64,000 nucleotides of DNA from Pseudomonas putida. Lineage in GTDB: Bacteria > Pseudomonadota > Gammaproteobacteria > Pseudomonadales > Pseudomonadaceae. A program made the position numbers and the translations under genes. Positions 27,086 through 34,515 of the stretch are shown piece after piece (within the stretch, counting starts at the first letter, position 1; every line of letters begins with the position of its first letter). The notes below the pieces were generated by a model. It had not been told where the DNA came from. It ran no database searches and saw only the letters and a program-made list of their open reading frames with translations. The DNA lies in NCBI RefSeq assembly GCF_005080685.1, contig NZ_CP039371.1, positions 4,092,001 through 4,156,000 on the forward strand, given 5' to 3'.

Positions 27086-27499
27086 ATGCGCTATTCCCTG
27101 TTCGAAGGCCAACGCGACCTGATCATCCTGCTCGCACGCGTACTGCTGATGATCCTGTTCGTGCTGTCAGGCTGGGCCAAGCTCACCGGTTTCGATGGCA
27201 CGGTCGGCTACATGAGTTCACTTGGAGCCCCTGCCCCAACGCTGGCGGCGGCGGTTGCAGTGTTCATGGAATTCTTCGTCGCGATCGTGCTGATCCTGGG
27301 TTTCTATACCCGGCCACTGGCGTTTCTGTTCGCCCTCTTCGTGCTCGGCACCGCGCTGATTGGCCACCCGTTCTGGAACATGGTCGACCCAGAGCGCAGC
27401 GCCAACATGACCCAGTTCCTGAAGAACCTGAGCATCATCGGCGGCCTGCTGCTACTGGCGGTAAGCGGGCCGGGGCGCTTCTCGGTCGACGGACGCTGA
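27086..27499 (+). CDS. DoxX family membrane protein
   Basis: 136 residues from ATG 27086 (GGAA eight bases upstream). Four membrane helices: LIILLARVLLMILFVLSGWAK, LAAAVAVFMEFFVAIVLILG, RPLAFLFALFVLGTALIGH and LSIIGGLLLLAVSGPG. The pattern RVLLMILFVLSGWAKLTGFDG and the HPFW / NMTQFLKNLSIIGGLL blocks are DoxX. Members are inner-membrane proteins linked to thiol and redox homeostasis, without proven reaction in Pseudomonas. It is not in a visible operon. Confidence 0.88.
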   Translation: MRYSLFEGQRDLIILLARVLLMILFVLSGWAKLTGFDGTVGYMSSLGAPAPTLAAAVAVFMEFFVAIVLILGFYTRPLAFLFALFVLGTALIGHPFWNMVDPERSANMTQFLKNLSIIGGLLLLAVSGPGRFSVDGR

Positions 27500-27500
27500 C

Positions 27501-27695
27501 TCAGTCGTCGACATCGTCGAGCCAGGCTGGGTGGCCTTCGTCGTCATCGAGAAAGTCATCCAGCGTGTCTTCATCTTCCTCGACTTCGTCCTCGGCGCCC
27601 TGGGCATCCGCTTCGTGGTCGAGGTCGTCGTAGAGAAACTCCTGGTCGAGCAGGTGATCGTGTTCGGGTTCATTCAGGTCATCTTCGTCGCGCAT
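27501..27695 (-). CDS. Very acidic small protein
   Basis: 64 residues from ATG 27693-27695, chosen because AGGAG precedes it at ideal spacing. More than 40 % of residues are Asp or Glu (for example DEVEEDEDTLDDFLDDDEG), with few hydrophobic residues (FLYDDLDHE). Such composition suggests a disordered protein, perhaps a nucleic-acid mimic or a cation-binding partner, but I recognise no family. The gene is convergent with doxX, with only one base between stop codons. Confidence 0.65.
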   Translation of the reverse strand: MRDEDDLNEPEHDHLLDQEFLYDDLDHEADAQGAEDEVEEDEDTLDDFLDDDEGHPAWLDDVDD

Positions 27696-27819
27696 ATTGG
27701 CTCCTGGGAATTGGCCAGGCCTGTATAGGCACATCATCGCCTGTGGTCAATGCATTTGGGTTAATCCCCGCTTAACCCAACCCGCTGTAGTCTGCAGGCT
27801 CTCCCTTCAGACGTTCGTT

Positions 27820-27845
27820 GCCCACCTTCACGGTGGGCTTTTTTA
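27820..27845 (+). terminator. Strong terminator without an upstream gene on the same strand
   Basis: GCCCACC pairs with GGTGGGC around TTCAC, followed by a run of seven T. The nearest plus-strand gene end upstream is doxX at 27499, more than 300 bases away, so the terminator may belong to a short untranslated RNA (see findings) or to a long doxX tail. Confidence 0.8.
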
Positions 27846-27935
27846 TGCGCGGCCACTGGGCAGAAAGCCGGAACTTTGCAGCCCGTGCCAAGGCTCGCAA
27901 GAAAGGCAGGACTTGTCTTTCAAAGGAGAACGCCA

Positions 27936-28610
27936 ATGGCCGTGAATATCGACAACCTGACCATCACAACCCCGGTGCCCAAATCCGCCAGCAACCCCGT
28001 TGCGCTCGAAGTGAGCGGTGCCCAGGCCCTGGCGACCCTGACCCAGGTAGTGGCCCGCCTGCCCGACGGCTCGATCCGCATGACCGCCCCCACCAAGGGG
28101 GCATCGAGCAAAAGCACCCACCGCACTCGCTGCGAATGGAAGGAAGCCGTGTATTGGGCGCTTGGCAGCGCCACTCGCCACCGCAACGCTCAGGCAATGA
28201 CCCTGGAAAAGGTCAACCTGGCGCAGAAAGTGGTGATTTCACAACTGCACGTCAAGGATGACGACAACCCGCCAATCAAGGTGTTCTGGAACAAGGGCAA
28301 GATCACCGTCGGCCTGCGCGCCGAATTCAACCAGGTGGCCAGCACCAGCAGCACCTTGCTGGCTGACGTGCCATTGGGCACACCGTTCGAGGTCGTCATC
28401 GAGGTCAGCGGCAGCGGTACTTGCACGGTCAACGCCAGCTGCAATGGACGCAACGGCACCGCCGCGACCCTGCAACTGGCAAGCTCCTGGGCGACCCGCA
28501 CCTTCAACTTCCATGGCGGGGTATACAACCAGGTCGACTACACCGATGAAACCCCGGCCGATGATGCCTCGATCTGTGTGATAAGCCGCCTGGAGCTGAC
28601 CCATGCCTGA
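27936..28610 (+). CDS. Polysaccharide lyase family 7 (alginate-lyase-like) protein
   Basis: 224 residues, the size of a single PL7 beta-jelly-roll. The three PL7 motifs are present in modified form: HRTRCEWKE at 62-70 (usual RxELR), SQLHVKDDDNPPIKVFW at 102-118 (usual QIH) and FNFHGGVYNQVDY near the C-terminus (usual YFKAGxYxQ). The start ATG 27936 has AAAGGAG. There is no signal peptide. PL7 enzymes cleave mannuronate/guluronate polymers by beta-elimination; cytosolic location would imply release by lysis or a dedicated export route, or action on imported oligomers. Confidence 0.75.
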   Translation: MAVNIDNLTITTPVPKSASNPVALEVSGAQALATLTQVVARLPDGSIRMTAPTKGASSKSTHRTRCEWKEAVYWALGSATRHRNAQAMTLEKVNLAQKVVISQLHVKDDDNPPIKVFWNKGKITVGLRAEFNQVASTSSTLLADVPLGTPFEVVIEVSGSGTCTVNASCNGRNGTAATLQLASSWATRTFNFHGGVYNQVDYTDETPADDASICVISRLELTHA

Positions 28611-28690
28611 CGATTGGAAAAAGATCCACTGTCCTTCACAAAATTCTGACATGTGAATAGGTATCCTGGCATAGCTCCAAACGTTCTTTG

Positions 28691-28717
28691 AACCCGCCCC
28701 AAGCGGCGGGTTTTTCT
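28691..28717 (+). terminator. Terminator after the PL7 lyase gene
   Basis: AACCCGCC pairs with GGCGGGTT around six bases, and TTTTTCTTTG follows. It lies 80 bases past the stop codon. Confidence 0.85.
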
Positions 28718-28745
28718 TTGTCCCACGCCAAACACCCCTCGATTT

Positions 28746-28761
28746 TGTGACGCATCTCACA
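28746..28761. promoter_or_regulatory. Perfect CRP/Vfr-type site
   Basis: TGTGACGCATCTCACA equals the full consensus TGTGA-N6-TCACA. It lies 153 bases upstream of the start of the secreted protein gene at 28914, and 30 bases after the terminator of the preceding gene, so it is in the promoter region of that gene. Confidence 0.75.
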
Positions 28762-28913
28762 CTTCAAGCGCGCCTGCCATTACAAATGGAGGCCTTCCTA
28801 CATCATTTCGACATTGTTACCATTGTACGCATAGCACTTTGGCAGCATTGAAGACCGCTTCCGGGCGAGTATTCTGCACTCCTATTGTCCATATATTCCC
28901 AAGGACGGATTCC

Positions 28914-29516
28914 ATGAAACCCCTTTCCCTTCTCGTCATTTCGGCGCAATTGCTCATTGTGAGCGCTGCCTGGGCTGATGAAAACCGCAGCACCTGGTCG
29001 CAGGAACCGACCGCGTTCCTCGGTGTAGATCTGCAGGGCGACTTCGTCCAGCAAGTGCCCGAGTGCGCCGCCGACGGCAGCAAGCCCGAGGGCCTGTGCC
29101 GTGTCGCCACCGCCAACCCTGACAGCTTCGAAGTCCGCGGCCTGCCCTACCTGCCGATCTCGCCGGGTTACACGCTGGTCGCCAACCTCAAGGACGGCCA
29201 ACTCAACCAACTGGTATTCAGCGGCAACGCCAACAGCCTGTACCTGGTAACGGACATGCTGACCCAACGCTTTGGCGAGCCGGGCGACCAGCACATGCAG
29301 TGGATCAAGATGAAATCCGGCGCGTCCTACCAGACCGAAGTCATGGCCTGGCAAGGTGAGAAGGTGGCCGTGAACTTCCAGCGCATGGAAACCGACCTGG
29401 GTAAATATGCGGTCACACTGACCAACGTGATGCCGGCTGCTGCCACCCCTGCAGTTGAATCGATCTCCAGTGCTGAGGCGTCCGAGGTGGTCGAGACCCC
29501 GTCTTCCAAGCTCTGA
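28914..29516 (+). CDS. Secreted protein of unknown function
   Basis: 200 residues. Signal peptide to about residue 22 (LLIVSAAWA|DENRS). The mature protein is soluble, with two Cys in PECAADGSKPEGLC that may form a disulfide, a beta-rich core (GYTLVANLKDGQLNQLVFSG, LYLVTDMLTQRFGEPG) and a disordered Ala/Ser/Glu-rich tail from about residue 172. The core recalls small periplasmic proteins with a beta-sheet around 'RFGEP', but I name no family. ATG 28914 has AAGGA ten bases upstream. A strong bidirectional terminator follows. Confidence 0.7.
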   Translation: MKPLSLLVISAQLLIVSAAWADENRSTWSQEPTAFLGVDLQGDFVQQVPECAADGSKPEGLCRVATANPDSFEVRGLPYLPISPGYTLVANLKDGQLNQLVFSGNANSLYLVTDMLTQRFGEPGDQHMQWIKMKSGASYQTEVMAWQGEKVAVNFQRMETDLGKYAVTLTNVMPAAATPAVESISSAEASEVVETPSSKL

Positions 29517-29525
29517 GGCTTGTCG

Positions 29526-29569
29526 AAAAAACGCGCCAACGGTAGGGCCTGCCGCTGGCGCGTTTTTTT
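29526..29569. terminator. Bidirectional terminator
   Basis: AAAAACGCGCCA pairs with TGGCGCGTTTTT; the T-run ends the plus-strand transcript and the A-run ends the minus-strand one. It lies between two convergent genes. Confidence 0.9.
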
Positions 29570-29586
29570 GTGCCGGGTGGTTGCGC

Positions 29587-30027
29587 TCAGTCCAGCGCGC
29601 CGTTGAGCACCTCGTAGATAATGCCCGTTGCCACGGCCACCAAGATCAAGTCCACCCCCGCCTGCTGCCATTCATAGCCATCGTAGTGCGGCAATTGGCC
29701 AAGCAAGCGACCATCGAGTTTCTTGGCGATCCCGGGCGGAAGCGGCTTGCCTCGCGCCAGGTTCTTCTGGATACCCGGCGGCAACGCTGGCCCAGGGCTC
29801 CAGTAATCACGATGGCCTCTCAAAATGCCCAGCACATCGCCACGGTCGATAGAGGGGCCTGAGTGCCCATCGTAGTGTCCGCTTTTCTTCTGGTGGCTTT
29901 CTGCATGCCCTTGGCCCTTGCCATGCCCTTGCCCCTTCCCATTACCGGGATCGGCCAGCGCGAGCGTTGGCCCGGCCAGCAACGAAATGGATGTGATTGC
30001 CGCGATGACGAATCCACACCTGGCCAT
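29587..30027 (-). CDS. CigR-like exported protein (anti-virulence regulator family)
   Basis: 146 residues from ATG 30025-30027 (AAGGAA six bases upstream). A signal segment (VIAAITSISLLAGPTLALA) is followed by a low-complexity Gly/Lys/His/Gln stretch (GNGKGQGHGKGQGHAESHQ), a Pro-rich LPPGIQKNLARGKPLPPGI region, and a conserved end WQQAGVDLILVAVATGIIYEV that may anchor it in the membrane. This layout is that of the CigR family, named after a Salmonella protein. The function in Pseudomonas is unknown. It lies just outside the left end of the integrated element. Confidence 0.7.
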   Translation of the reverse strand: MARCGFVIAAITSISLLAGPTLALADPGNGKGQGHGKGQGHAESHQKKSGHYDGHSGPSIDRGDVLGILRGHRDYWSPGPALPPGIQKNLARGKPLPPGIAKKLDGRLLGQLPHYDGYEWQQAGVDLILVAVATGIIYEVLNGALD

Positions 30028-30170
30028 GACTGATTCCTTATGCATAGGTGACCCCATGAAATCTAGACGATGCAGGCATGAGAAGCTCCGCCGACGGAGC
30101 AAGAAAACAAGCCAAATGTGGCGCACGCCCCTGAAACCATCCCCCGTTCTGGAACTTCCACATTTTCCGA

Positions 30171-30266
30171 CCCATAAAGAAAAACCCCGCAGACGTTAAT
30201 CTGCGGGGCTTTCGAATATGGAGGCCGAGGTCGGAATCGAACCGGCGTAGACGGATTTGCAATCCG
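30171..30266. repeat. attL: left 96-bp direct repeat with partial tRNA-Cys
   Basis: It begins CCCATAAAGAAAAACCCCGC and ends AATCCG. It holds a terminator hairpin (AACCCCGCAGA / TCTGCGGGGCTT at 30183-30211) and the 3' 48 bases of tRNA-Cys (30219-30266, minus), including the anticodon loop but not the 5' half. Identity with the right copy is complete over all 96 bases. Confidence 0.95.
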
Positions 30267-30690
30267 CTATAGGGCCTAGGTTTTTCGCGCCCTGCAGGCT
30301 GTAGGTCGCGTAATCACTGGTCTATGCCTTAATGGCTGGTGTTGGTAGTTCATGAGCATTTGGGACATCCAGTGTCCCAGGATTGTCCCTCGTCATGCGA
30401 GCCGGCCAATGACCAGAACTCCTACCACATCACCAGCTGCTGCCTCGTTCGGGCCATCGCTCAGCAGCAGTGTACCCTTGTTGCGCTTGCCGGTCAGATC
30501 ACCGTTGTGGCCGTCACCGTTCCCGGCACAGCGAAATTGCTGGTGTCCATATAACCACCATGAGTAGGCGAATCGACAGATCAATTATTGACCAGATGTG
30601 CAGCATTGCCACGCCTCGACGTTGGTTTATCAGGCAGCCGACGCTATCATGCTCGGCGTTTCATAAAGCTAATCAAAGATCAATGGACCG
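30267..30690. other. Non-coding or degraded left part of the element
   Basis: About 424 bases between attL and the epimerase gene. Short open frames exist on both strands (the longest on the minus strand, 30393-30584, is 63 codons) but none has a ribosome binding site or recognisable product. A small inverted repeat TGGGACATCCAGTGTCCCA lies at 30361-30379. Probably the rest of deleted phage genes plus the promoter of the next gene. Confidence 0.5.
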
Positions 30691-31695
30691 ATGAAAAAAA
30701 TATCAATTACCGTAGTTTCAGTCATAGCTCTCGCGCTAGTCGGATATGTTGGCTACCAATTCATACCTAAATGGCCAGATCCAGTCGTGTCTGAAAGCAA
30801 CTATGAATACGGAAAATCTCTTTTAGAGGATTTTAAAAAATCCCCATACAGACCTGCTCTCAGGTCGCAAGAGTACTCTCCTACCGGAGACTACATGAAC
30901 TACAGCAAAACCCAGTCATTCAAGAATGAGGGTCGTATCAAGCTCGATGGAAATGGGCTACCGACAGTTTTGTACGAAAGCCAATATCAGTATAACCCAA
31001 TAACAATTTCAAATTTCGCGCTGTACGAGTACGGAAAGAATCTTCCTGAAAGACCAACAAATAAGTTTTGGGCTGCCACAAATAAACTAATGTCCATGCA
31101 GGGATTTGATGGATCATTTAGGTATGGTTTCTCTTTCAAGCATTACGCGCTTTCAAAATCATACCCTGTCGGCTGGTCTAGCGGAATGGCTCAAGGTTTG
31201 GCCATGAGCGTTCTTGCTAGAGCCTATACATTTGACAAGCGTCAGGATTATCTTGACGCAGGTAATAAGGCTCTAGATTTTTTAATGGTCCCCGTATCTC
31301 ATGGCGGCCCACTTAGCTCAATGGCTGGACTTGATCCGTCTCTCAACAATTATATTTTCTTTGAAGAGTACATTGGTGACCGTGGAATCTACACGCTTAA
31401 CGGCTATATGTTTACCCTGATAGGATTATATGACTGGTGGAGTGTTACCGGATCAGAAAAGGCGCATGAAGCTTTTCAAGAAGGCATGAAGACATTAGTT
31501 AAAATATTACCTTACTACGACTTCGGGGGATCCTCATCATATGACCTTACTTTCAGGACTTATGGTCGAGAAAAACCGCACTACAACATCCGATATCATT
31601 CCACCCACATCTACCTACTAAATAACCTTTATTCAATAACAAAAAACAAAACTTTGAAGGAATTTTCTGAACACTGGAATCCAACAGGGCTTTGA
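30691..31695 (+). CDS. Membrane-anchored D-glucuronyl C5-epimerase-like protein
   Basis: 334 residues. One N-terminal hydrophobic segment (ITVVSVIALALVGYVGYQF) is a signal anchor, so the enzyme domain lies outside the inner membrane. The rest carries the blocks of the heparan/heparosan glucuronyl C5-epimerase C-terminal domain: YNPITISNFALYEYGK at 101-116, GWSSGMAQGLAMSVLARAY at 161-179, FFEEYIGDRGIYTLNGYMFT at 223-242 with LIGLYD, YDLTFR at 284 and RYHSTHIYLL at 301-310, including the Tyr residues involved in catalysis in animal enzymes. Expected action: inversion of C5 of uronic acid in a polymer. It is AT-rich, unlike its surroundings, a mark of recent transfer. The real substrate is unknown. 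Confidence 0.75.
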   Translation: MKKISITVVSVIALALVGYVGYQFIPKWPDPVVSESNYEYGKSLLEDFKKSPYRPALRSQEYSPTGDYMNYSKTQSFKNEGRIKLDGNGLPTVLYESQYQYNPITISNFALYEYGKNLPERPTNKFWAATNKLMSMQGFDGSFRYGFSFKHYALSKSYPVGWSSGMAQGLAMSVLARAYTFDKRQDYLDAGNKALDFLMVPVSHGGPLSSMAGLDPSLNNYIFFEEYIGDRGIYTLNGYMFTLIGLYDWWSVTGSEKAHEAFQEGMKTLVKILPYYDFGGSSSYDLTFRTYGREKPHYNIRYHSTHIYLLNNLYSITKNKTLKEFSEHWNPTGL

Positions 31696-31707
31696 TTAAA
31701 AGTGAAG

Positions 31708-33201
31708 CTATTCGTTAAGAATAGCTTCCCACATCAGATTCACTGCTACGCCTGCCGTCATGCTACCCCCGGTCGTATAGATACGAAGTGTTGCGCCGTT
31801 CGTGGTAATTGATATCGGTGTGTAGAATATGTTCACCCCGGCAGCAGAAAGGTTTCCATTCAGGCGCATTGACGGCGCTTTAGGGAACCTTCGATTGAAG
31901 GTGATTGGCACATCTTGGAATGTGGTGGCGGTTGTCACTGCTGCAACTGTACCACCCTCAGTCATGCCGCATACCTTTGCCGCATCGATGGTTGTGCCTG
32001 CTGGTGCGCCTGCGTTCGGAAGATCAACCTCAAATCTTACGCGGTCAAACTGAGTGCCTGAGAGGCTCTGAATTATGCCGTTCGAGGAACGAGTTACAGG
32101 GGAATCAGGACAGTTTATCTTTATGTCAACACACTTTCCTGTAGCAGTAGATCCACGGTTTACAATCTTGATTGGAATCCTAGCATTCGGCGCGCTCATA
32201 TCGATATCGCGGAAAGTCATGCACCCACCTAGAATGGTGTCCGCTGACATGCTCACACTGTTTCCTCCGCAATCAATCACACCCCGGCTGGTAGTCGAAG
32301 GATCGCCGTCTGCGATTATCTTGAAACCTTCAAACAGGAAGCTGGTTCCACGCATCTCGTTGATAGAGATTGCAACACCGTTACCCGTGGCAGCCAGAGC
32401 TGGAGCGAAGACCGTGCCACCGCGCACACTGTTGTGATTGCCGCTGATAGTCACGCCATTACGGTGGATGCAGTTCACGTACTGGCAATGCTCAACGTTT
32501 CCATGCATATCCGACCCTTGGACATCCCAAGAAGACGTTTCTGCGCCATCAACAACGCAGAAGCGCGTTGGCACACTGCCAGGCAAATCGTTACCTCCCA
32601 TGGTGATGCCATGCCGCCTAGCGTGAAATGTCCCACCCGAAACAAGACAATGCTGCGCGTTACTGAGTCTGAGCCCGTAGTTGTCAGCCGCTGCTGACTC
32701 CCTATCGCTGAATGTCTCGCAGAACAGGGAAGTTCCCCCAAGTGCCCGCTGGTGAATGATGCCGCCACCTGATGTACCAAATACCCGCACGTACTCGAAT
32801 TGGGCATTGCGCGTTACATCGCCGAGAAGCCCAGCAATCATCACACCGCTGGTAGGCATCAAAATGTCACCACCGCGGATCTTCGGCCTGGTGGGATTCA
32901 TCTTGTAAATCTTCAGGCCCTTGCCGTTGCCATCCAGCACGATCGACATACTTGCCAGGATTGGAGCGGTGAGGTTGACAGTCAGTCCGCTTACACTCCG
33001 AGCCGCGGCGGTCGCCCCCTGGTAGGCCGCCAGTACGCTCGCCAGAAGTTGGGCGGCGTGGTTATCGACACCGTCCCCGTGACCGCTGCACCACCCCCGG
33101 CGCCAGCCTGGACCCCTGACTTCTCCCGAGTGAAGTGAAATGCGACCCAGAAGTACCGAGAATCGCGACCTGCCGCCGGGCATGTACCGGCGCAAGCGCA
33201 C
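31708..33201 (-). pseudogene. Phage tail-spike-like beta-helix protein, N-terminally damaged
   Basis: The open frame codes for up to 497 residues, but the first about 40 are not protein-like and overlap the 5' end of the integrase gene on the other strand. From about residue 42 (GDGVDNHAAQLLASVLAAYQ) it looks like the usual spike start, then a right-handed beta-helix (SIVLDGNGKGLKIYK, DNYGLRLSNAQHCLVSGG, HRNGVTISGNHNSVRGG). The last about 80 residues (FQDVPITFNRRFPKAPSMRL ... AVNLMWEAI) resemble the C-terminal domain of tail fibres. A second frame (HFTREKSGVQAGAGG) just upstream may be the displaced N-terminus, suggesting a frameshift or fusion point near 33080. A spike would bind or cut a surface polysaccharide. 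Confidence 0.6.
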
Positions 33202-34192
33202 CAGGAAGAACGGAAAGGTGTGGGTCGGGTACTACTACCGCGACCAGAACGGCAAGGAAATCCCACTCGGTACCGACCTGGTGCAAGCCAAGCTGGAGTG
33301 GGCGGCCCTGGAGGCAAAGGCGACGCCGAGCGAACTGAAGACCATGCAGGGCATTTTCGACGAGTACGAGCGCAAGATCATCCCGGGCAAGGCAGCACGG
33401 ACGCAGAAGGACAACATCTACGAGCTCAAGCAGCTGCGGGCCGTGTTCGATTCAGCGCCGATCGATGCCATCACGCCAGCCATGATCGCCCAGTACAGGG
33501 ATTCGCGGTCGGCCAAGACACGCGCAAACAGGGAGATCGCCCTGCTCTCCCACGTTTTCAACACGGCGCGGGAATGGGGGCTGACCACACGGGATAACCC
33601 GTGCTTGGGCGTGAGAAAGAACAAGGAGAAACCGCGCGACTTCTACGCCAACGAAACGGTGTGGCAGGCGGTGTATGAGGCAGCTCCACCGGAGCTGAAG
33701 GATGCGATGGACCTGGCGTACCTGACCGGCCAGCGACCGGCAGACGTACTGTCCATGCGAAAGGACGATGTGGAGGGAATCTATCTACTGGTCAGCCAGG
33801 GCAAAACCAGCAAACGATTGAGGATCGTCCTTGAGGTGGACGGAGTGAAGAACAGCCTGGGACTGCTGCTCGAGCGCATCATGATCCGCACCAGCCAGCA
33901 CCTGTCGCCGTTCTTCATCGTCAACGAGCACGGTAAGCGCATGAGCTGGGCGATGCTGCGCAATCGCTGGGCAGATGCGCGGGAGGACGCCAGAGTGAAA
34001 GCCGAGGTCGAGAAGAAGCCTGACCTGGCCAATCGAATCGCCCAGTTCCAGTTCCGCGATATCCGACCGAAGGCGGCGTCGGAGATCAACGACCTGAGCG
34101 ATGCAAGCGTGCTGTTGGGGCACTCAAAGGAGGGAATTACCGAGCGTGTTTACCGCCGCGTCGGGGCCATCGCCAAGCCTTCGAAAGGCTGA
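33140..34192 (+). CDS. Phage-type tyrosine recombinase (integrase)
   Basis: 350 residues. MRPRSTENRDLPPGMYRRKR followed by KVWVGYYYRDQNGKEIPLG is an N-terminal arm-binding domain. A core-binding SAM-like domain follows (about 70-165). The catalytic domain has LAYLTGQRPADVLSMR with the first Arg, a Lys in SQGKTSKRL, FRDIRPKAASE with the second Arg, LLGHSKEGITERVYRR with His and the nucleophilic Tyr. All key residues are there except that the His before box II is replaced by Arg, as is common in this subgroup. The gene ends 48 bases before attR and is expected to drive integration at tRNA-Cys. Confidence 0.93.
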   Translation: MRPRSTENRDLPPGMYRRKRTRKNGKVWVGYYYRDQNGKEIPLGTDLVQAKLEWAALEAKATPSELKTMQGIFDEYERKIIPGKAARTQKDNIYELKQLRAVFDSAPIDAITPAMIAQYRDSRSAKTRANREIALLSHVFNTAREWGLTTRDNPCLGVRKNKEKPRDFYANETVWQAVYEAAPPELKDAMDLAYLTGQRPADVLSMRKDDVEGIYLLVSQGKTSKRLRIVLEVDGVKNSLGLLLERIMIRTSQHLSPFFIVNEHGKRMSWAMLRNRWADAREDARVKAEVEKKPDLANRIAQFQFRDIRPKAASEINDLSDASVLLGHSKEGITERVYRRVGAIAKPSKG

Positions 34193-34193
34193 G

Positions 34194-34237
34194 GTTTCGG
34201 AACTCCATGCCTTTAGTTTCGGAACTCCTGCCTTTTT
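34194..34237. repeat. Two tandem 22-bp repeats between integrase and attR
   Basis: GTTTCGGAACTCC-A-TGCCTTTA is followed directly by GTTTCGGAACTCC-TGCCTTTTT. Such repeats beside an integrase gene and att core are candidates for integrase arm-type or excisionase sites. A diverged copy (TCTGGAACTTCC) is found at the same distance left of attL. Confidence 0.5.
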
Positions 34238-34240
34238 CAG

Positions 34241-34336
34241 CCCATAAAGAAAAACCCCGCAGACGTTAATCTGCGGGGCTTTCGAATATGGAGGCCGAGG
34301 TCGGAATCGAACCGGCGTAGACGGATTTGCAATCCG
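34241..34336. repeat. attR: right 96-bp direct repeat within intact tRNA-Cys
   Basis: Same 96 bases as attL. It includes the tRNA terminator and, from 34289, the 3' half of tRNA-Cys, which continues into the host 5' half at 34337. Confidence 0.95.
34253..34281 (-). terminator. Terminator after tRNA-Cys
   Basis: AACCCCGCAGA and TCTGCGGGGCTT pair around CGTTAA; the A-run on the plus strand is the T-run on the minus strand. The same hairpin is repeated at 30183-30211 in attL. Confidence 0.85.
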
Positions 34337-34362
34337 GAGCATAACCACTTTGCTACTCGGCC
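34289..34362 (-). tRNA. tRNA-Cys (GCA)
   Basis: 74 bases on the minus strand with encoded CCA. Acceptor GGCCGAG pairs with CTCGGCC; the anticodon loop ATTGCAAAT carries GCA between the CCGG/CCG-side stems; GGTTCGATTCC is the T-arm. Its 3' half comes from the integrated element and is identical to the remnant at 30219-30266. Confidence 0.97.
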
Positions 34363-34515
34363 TCAAAGTCGGATCTAGCTGCTTACGCTTTGCTATCTCC
34401 TTGAAACACTGAACCTTTTTCAAAGTTCGCTGCGTTTCGATGGGCGCCATTATGTCTGCATTCGAACAACCTTGCAACCCCCTGATTTAAAAAAATCTTC
34501 AAGAGGTTCAAGGTG

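Larger units (their letters stand above)
28611..28913. other. Intergenic region between PL7 and secreted-protein genes
   Basis: 303 bases without a gene. It contains the PL7 terminator, the CRP/Vfr-type palindrome and the promoter of the next gene. The part from 28800 to 28910 is less GC-rich. Confidence 0.5.
30171..34336. mobile_element. Integrated element (prophage remnant or satellite) at tRNA-Cys
   Basis: Two perfect 96-bp direct repeats (30171-30266 and 34241-34336) flank 4.07 kb. Each contains the 3' 48 bases of tRNA-Cys(GCA) plus the tRNA terminator; only the right copy is continuous with the 5' half, so the element restored the tRNA on integration. Inside are a C5-epimerase-like gene of clearly lower GC content, a degraded tail-spike frame on the opposite strand and a phage-type tyrosine integrase pointing to the tRNA end. 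No replication, head or packaging genes remain. An excised circle would be 4070 bases. Confidence 0.9.

Noticed and set aside
30393..30584. 63-codon minus-strand frame in the left part of the element
   Set aside because: No ribosome binding site, two other frames equally plausible, and no recognised product; may be a piece of a lost phage gene but cannot be supported.
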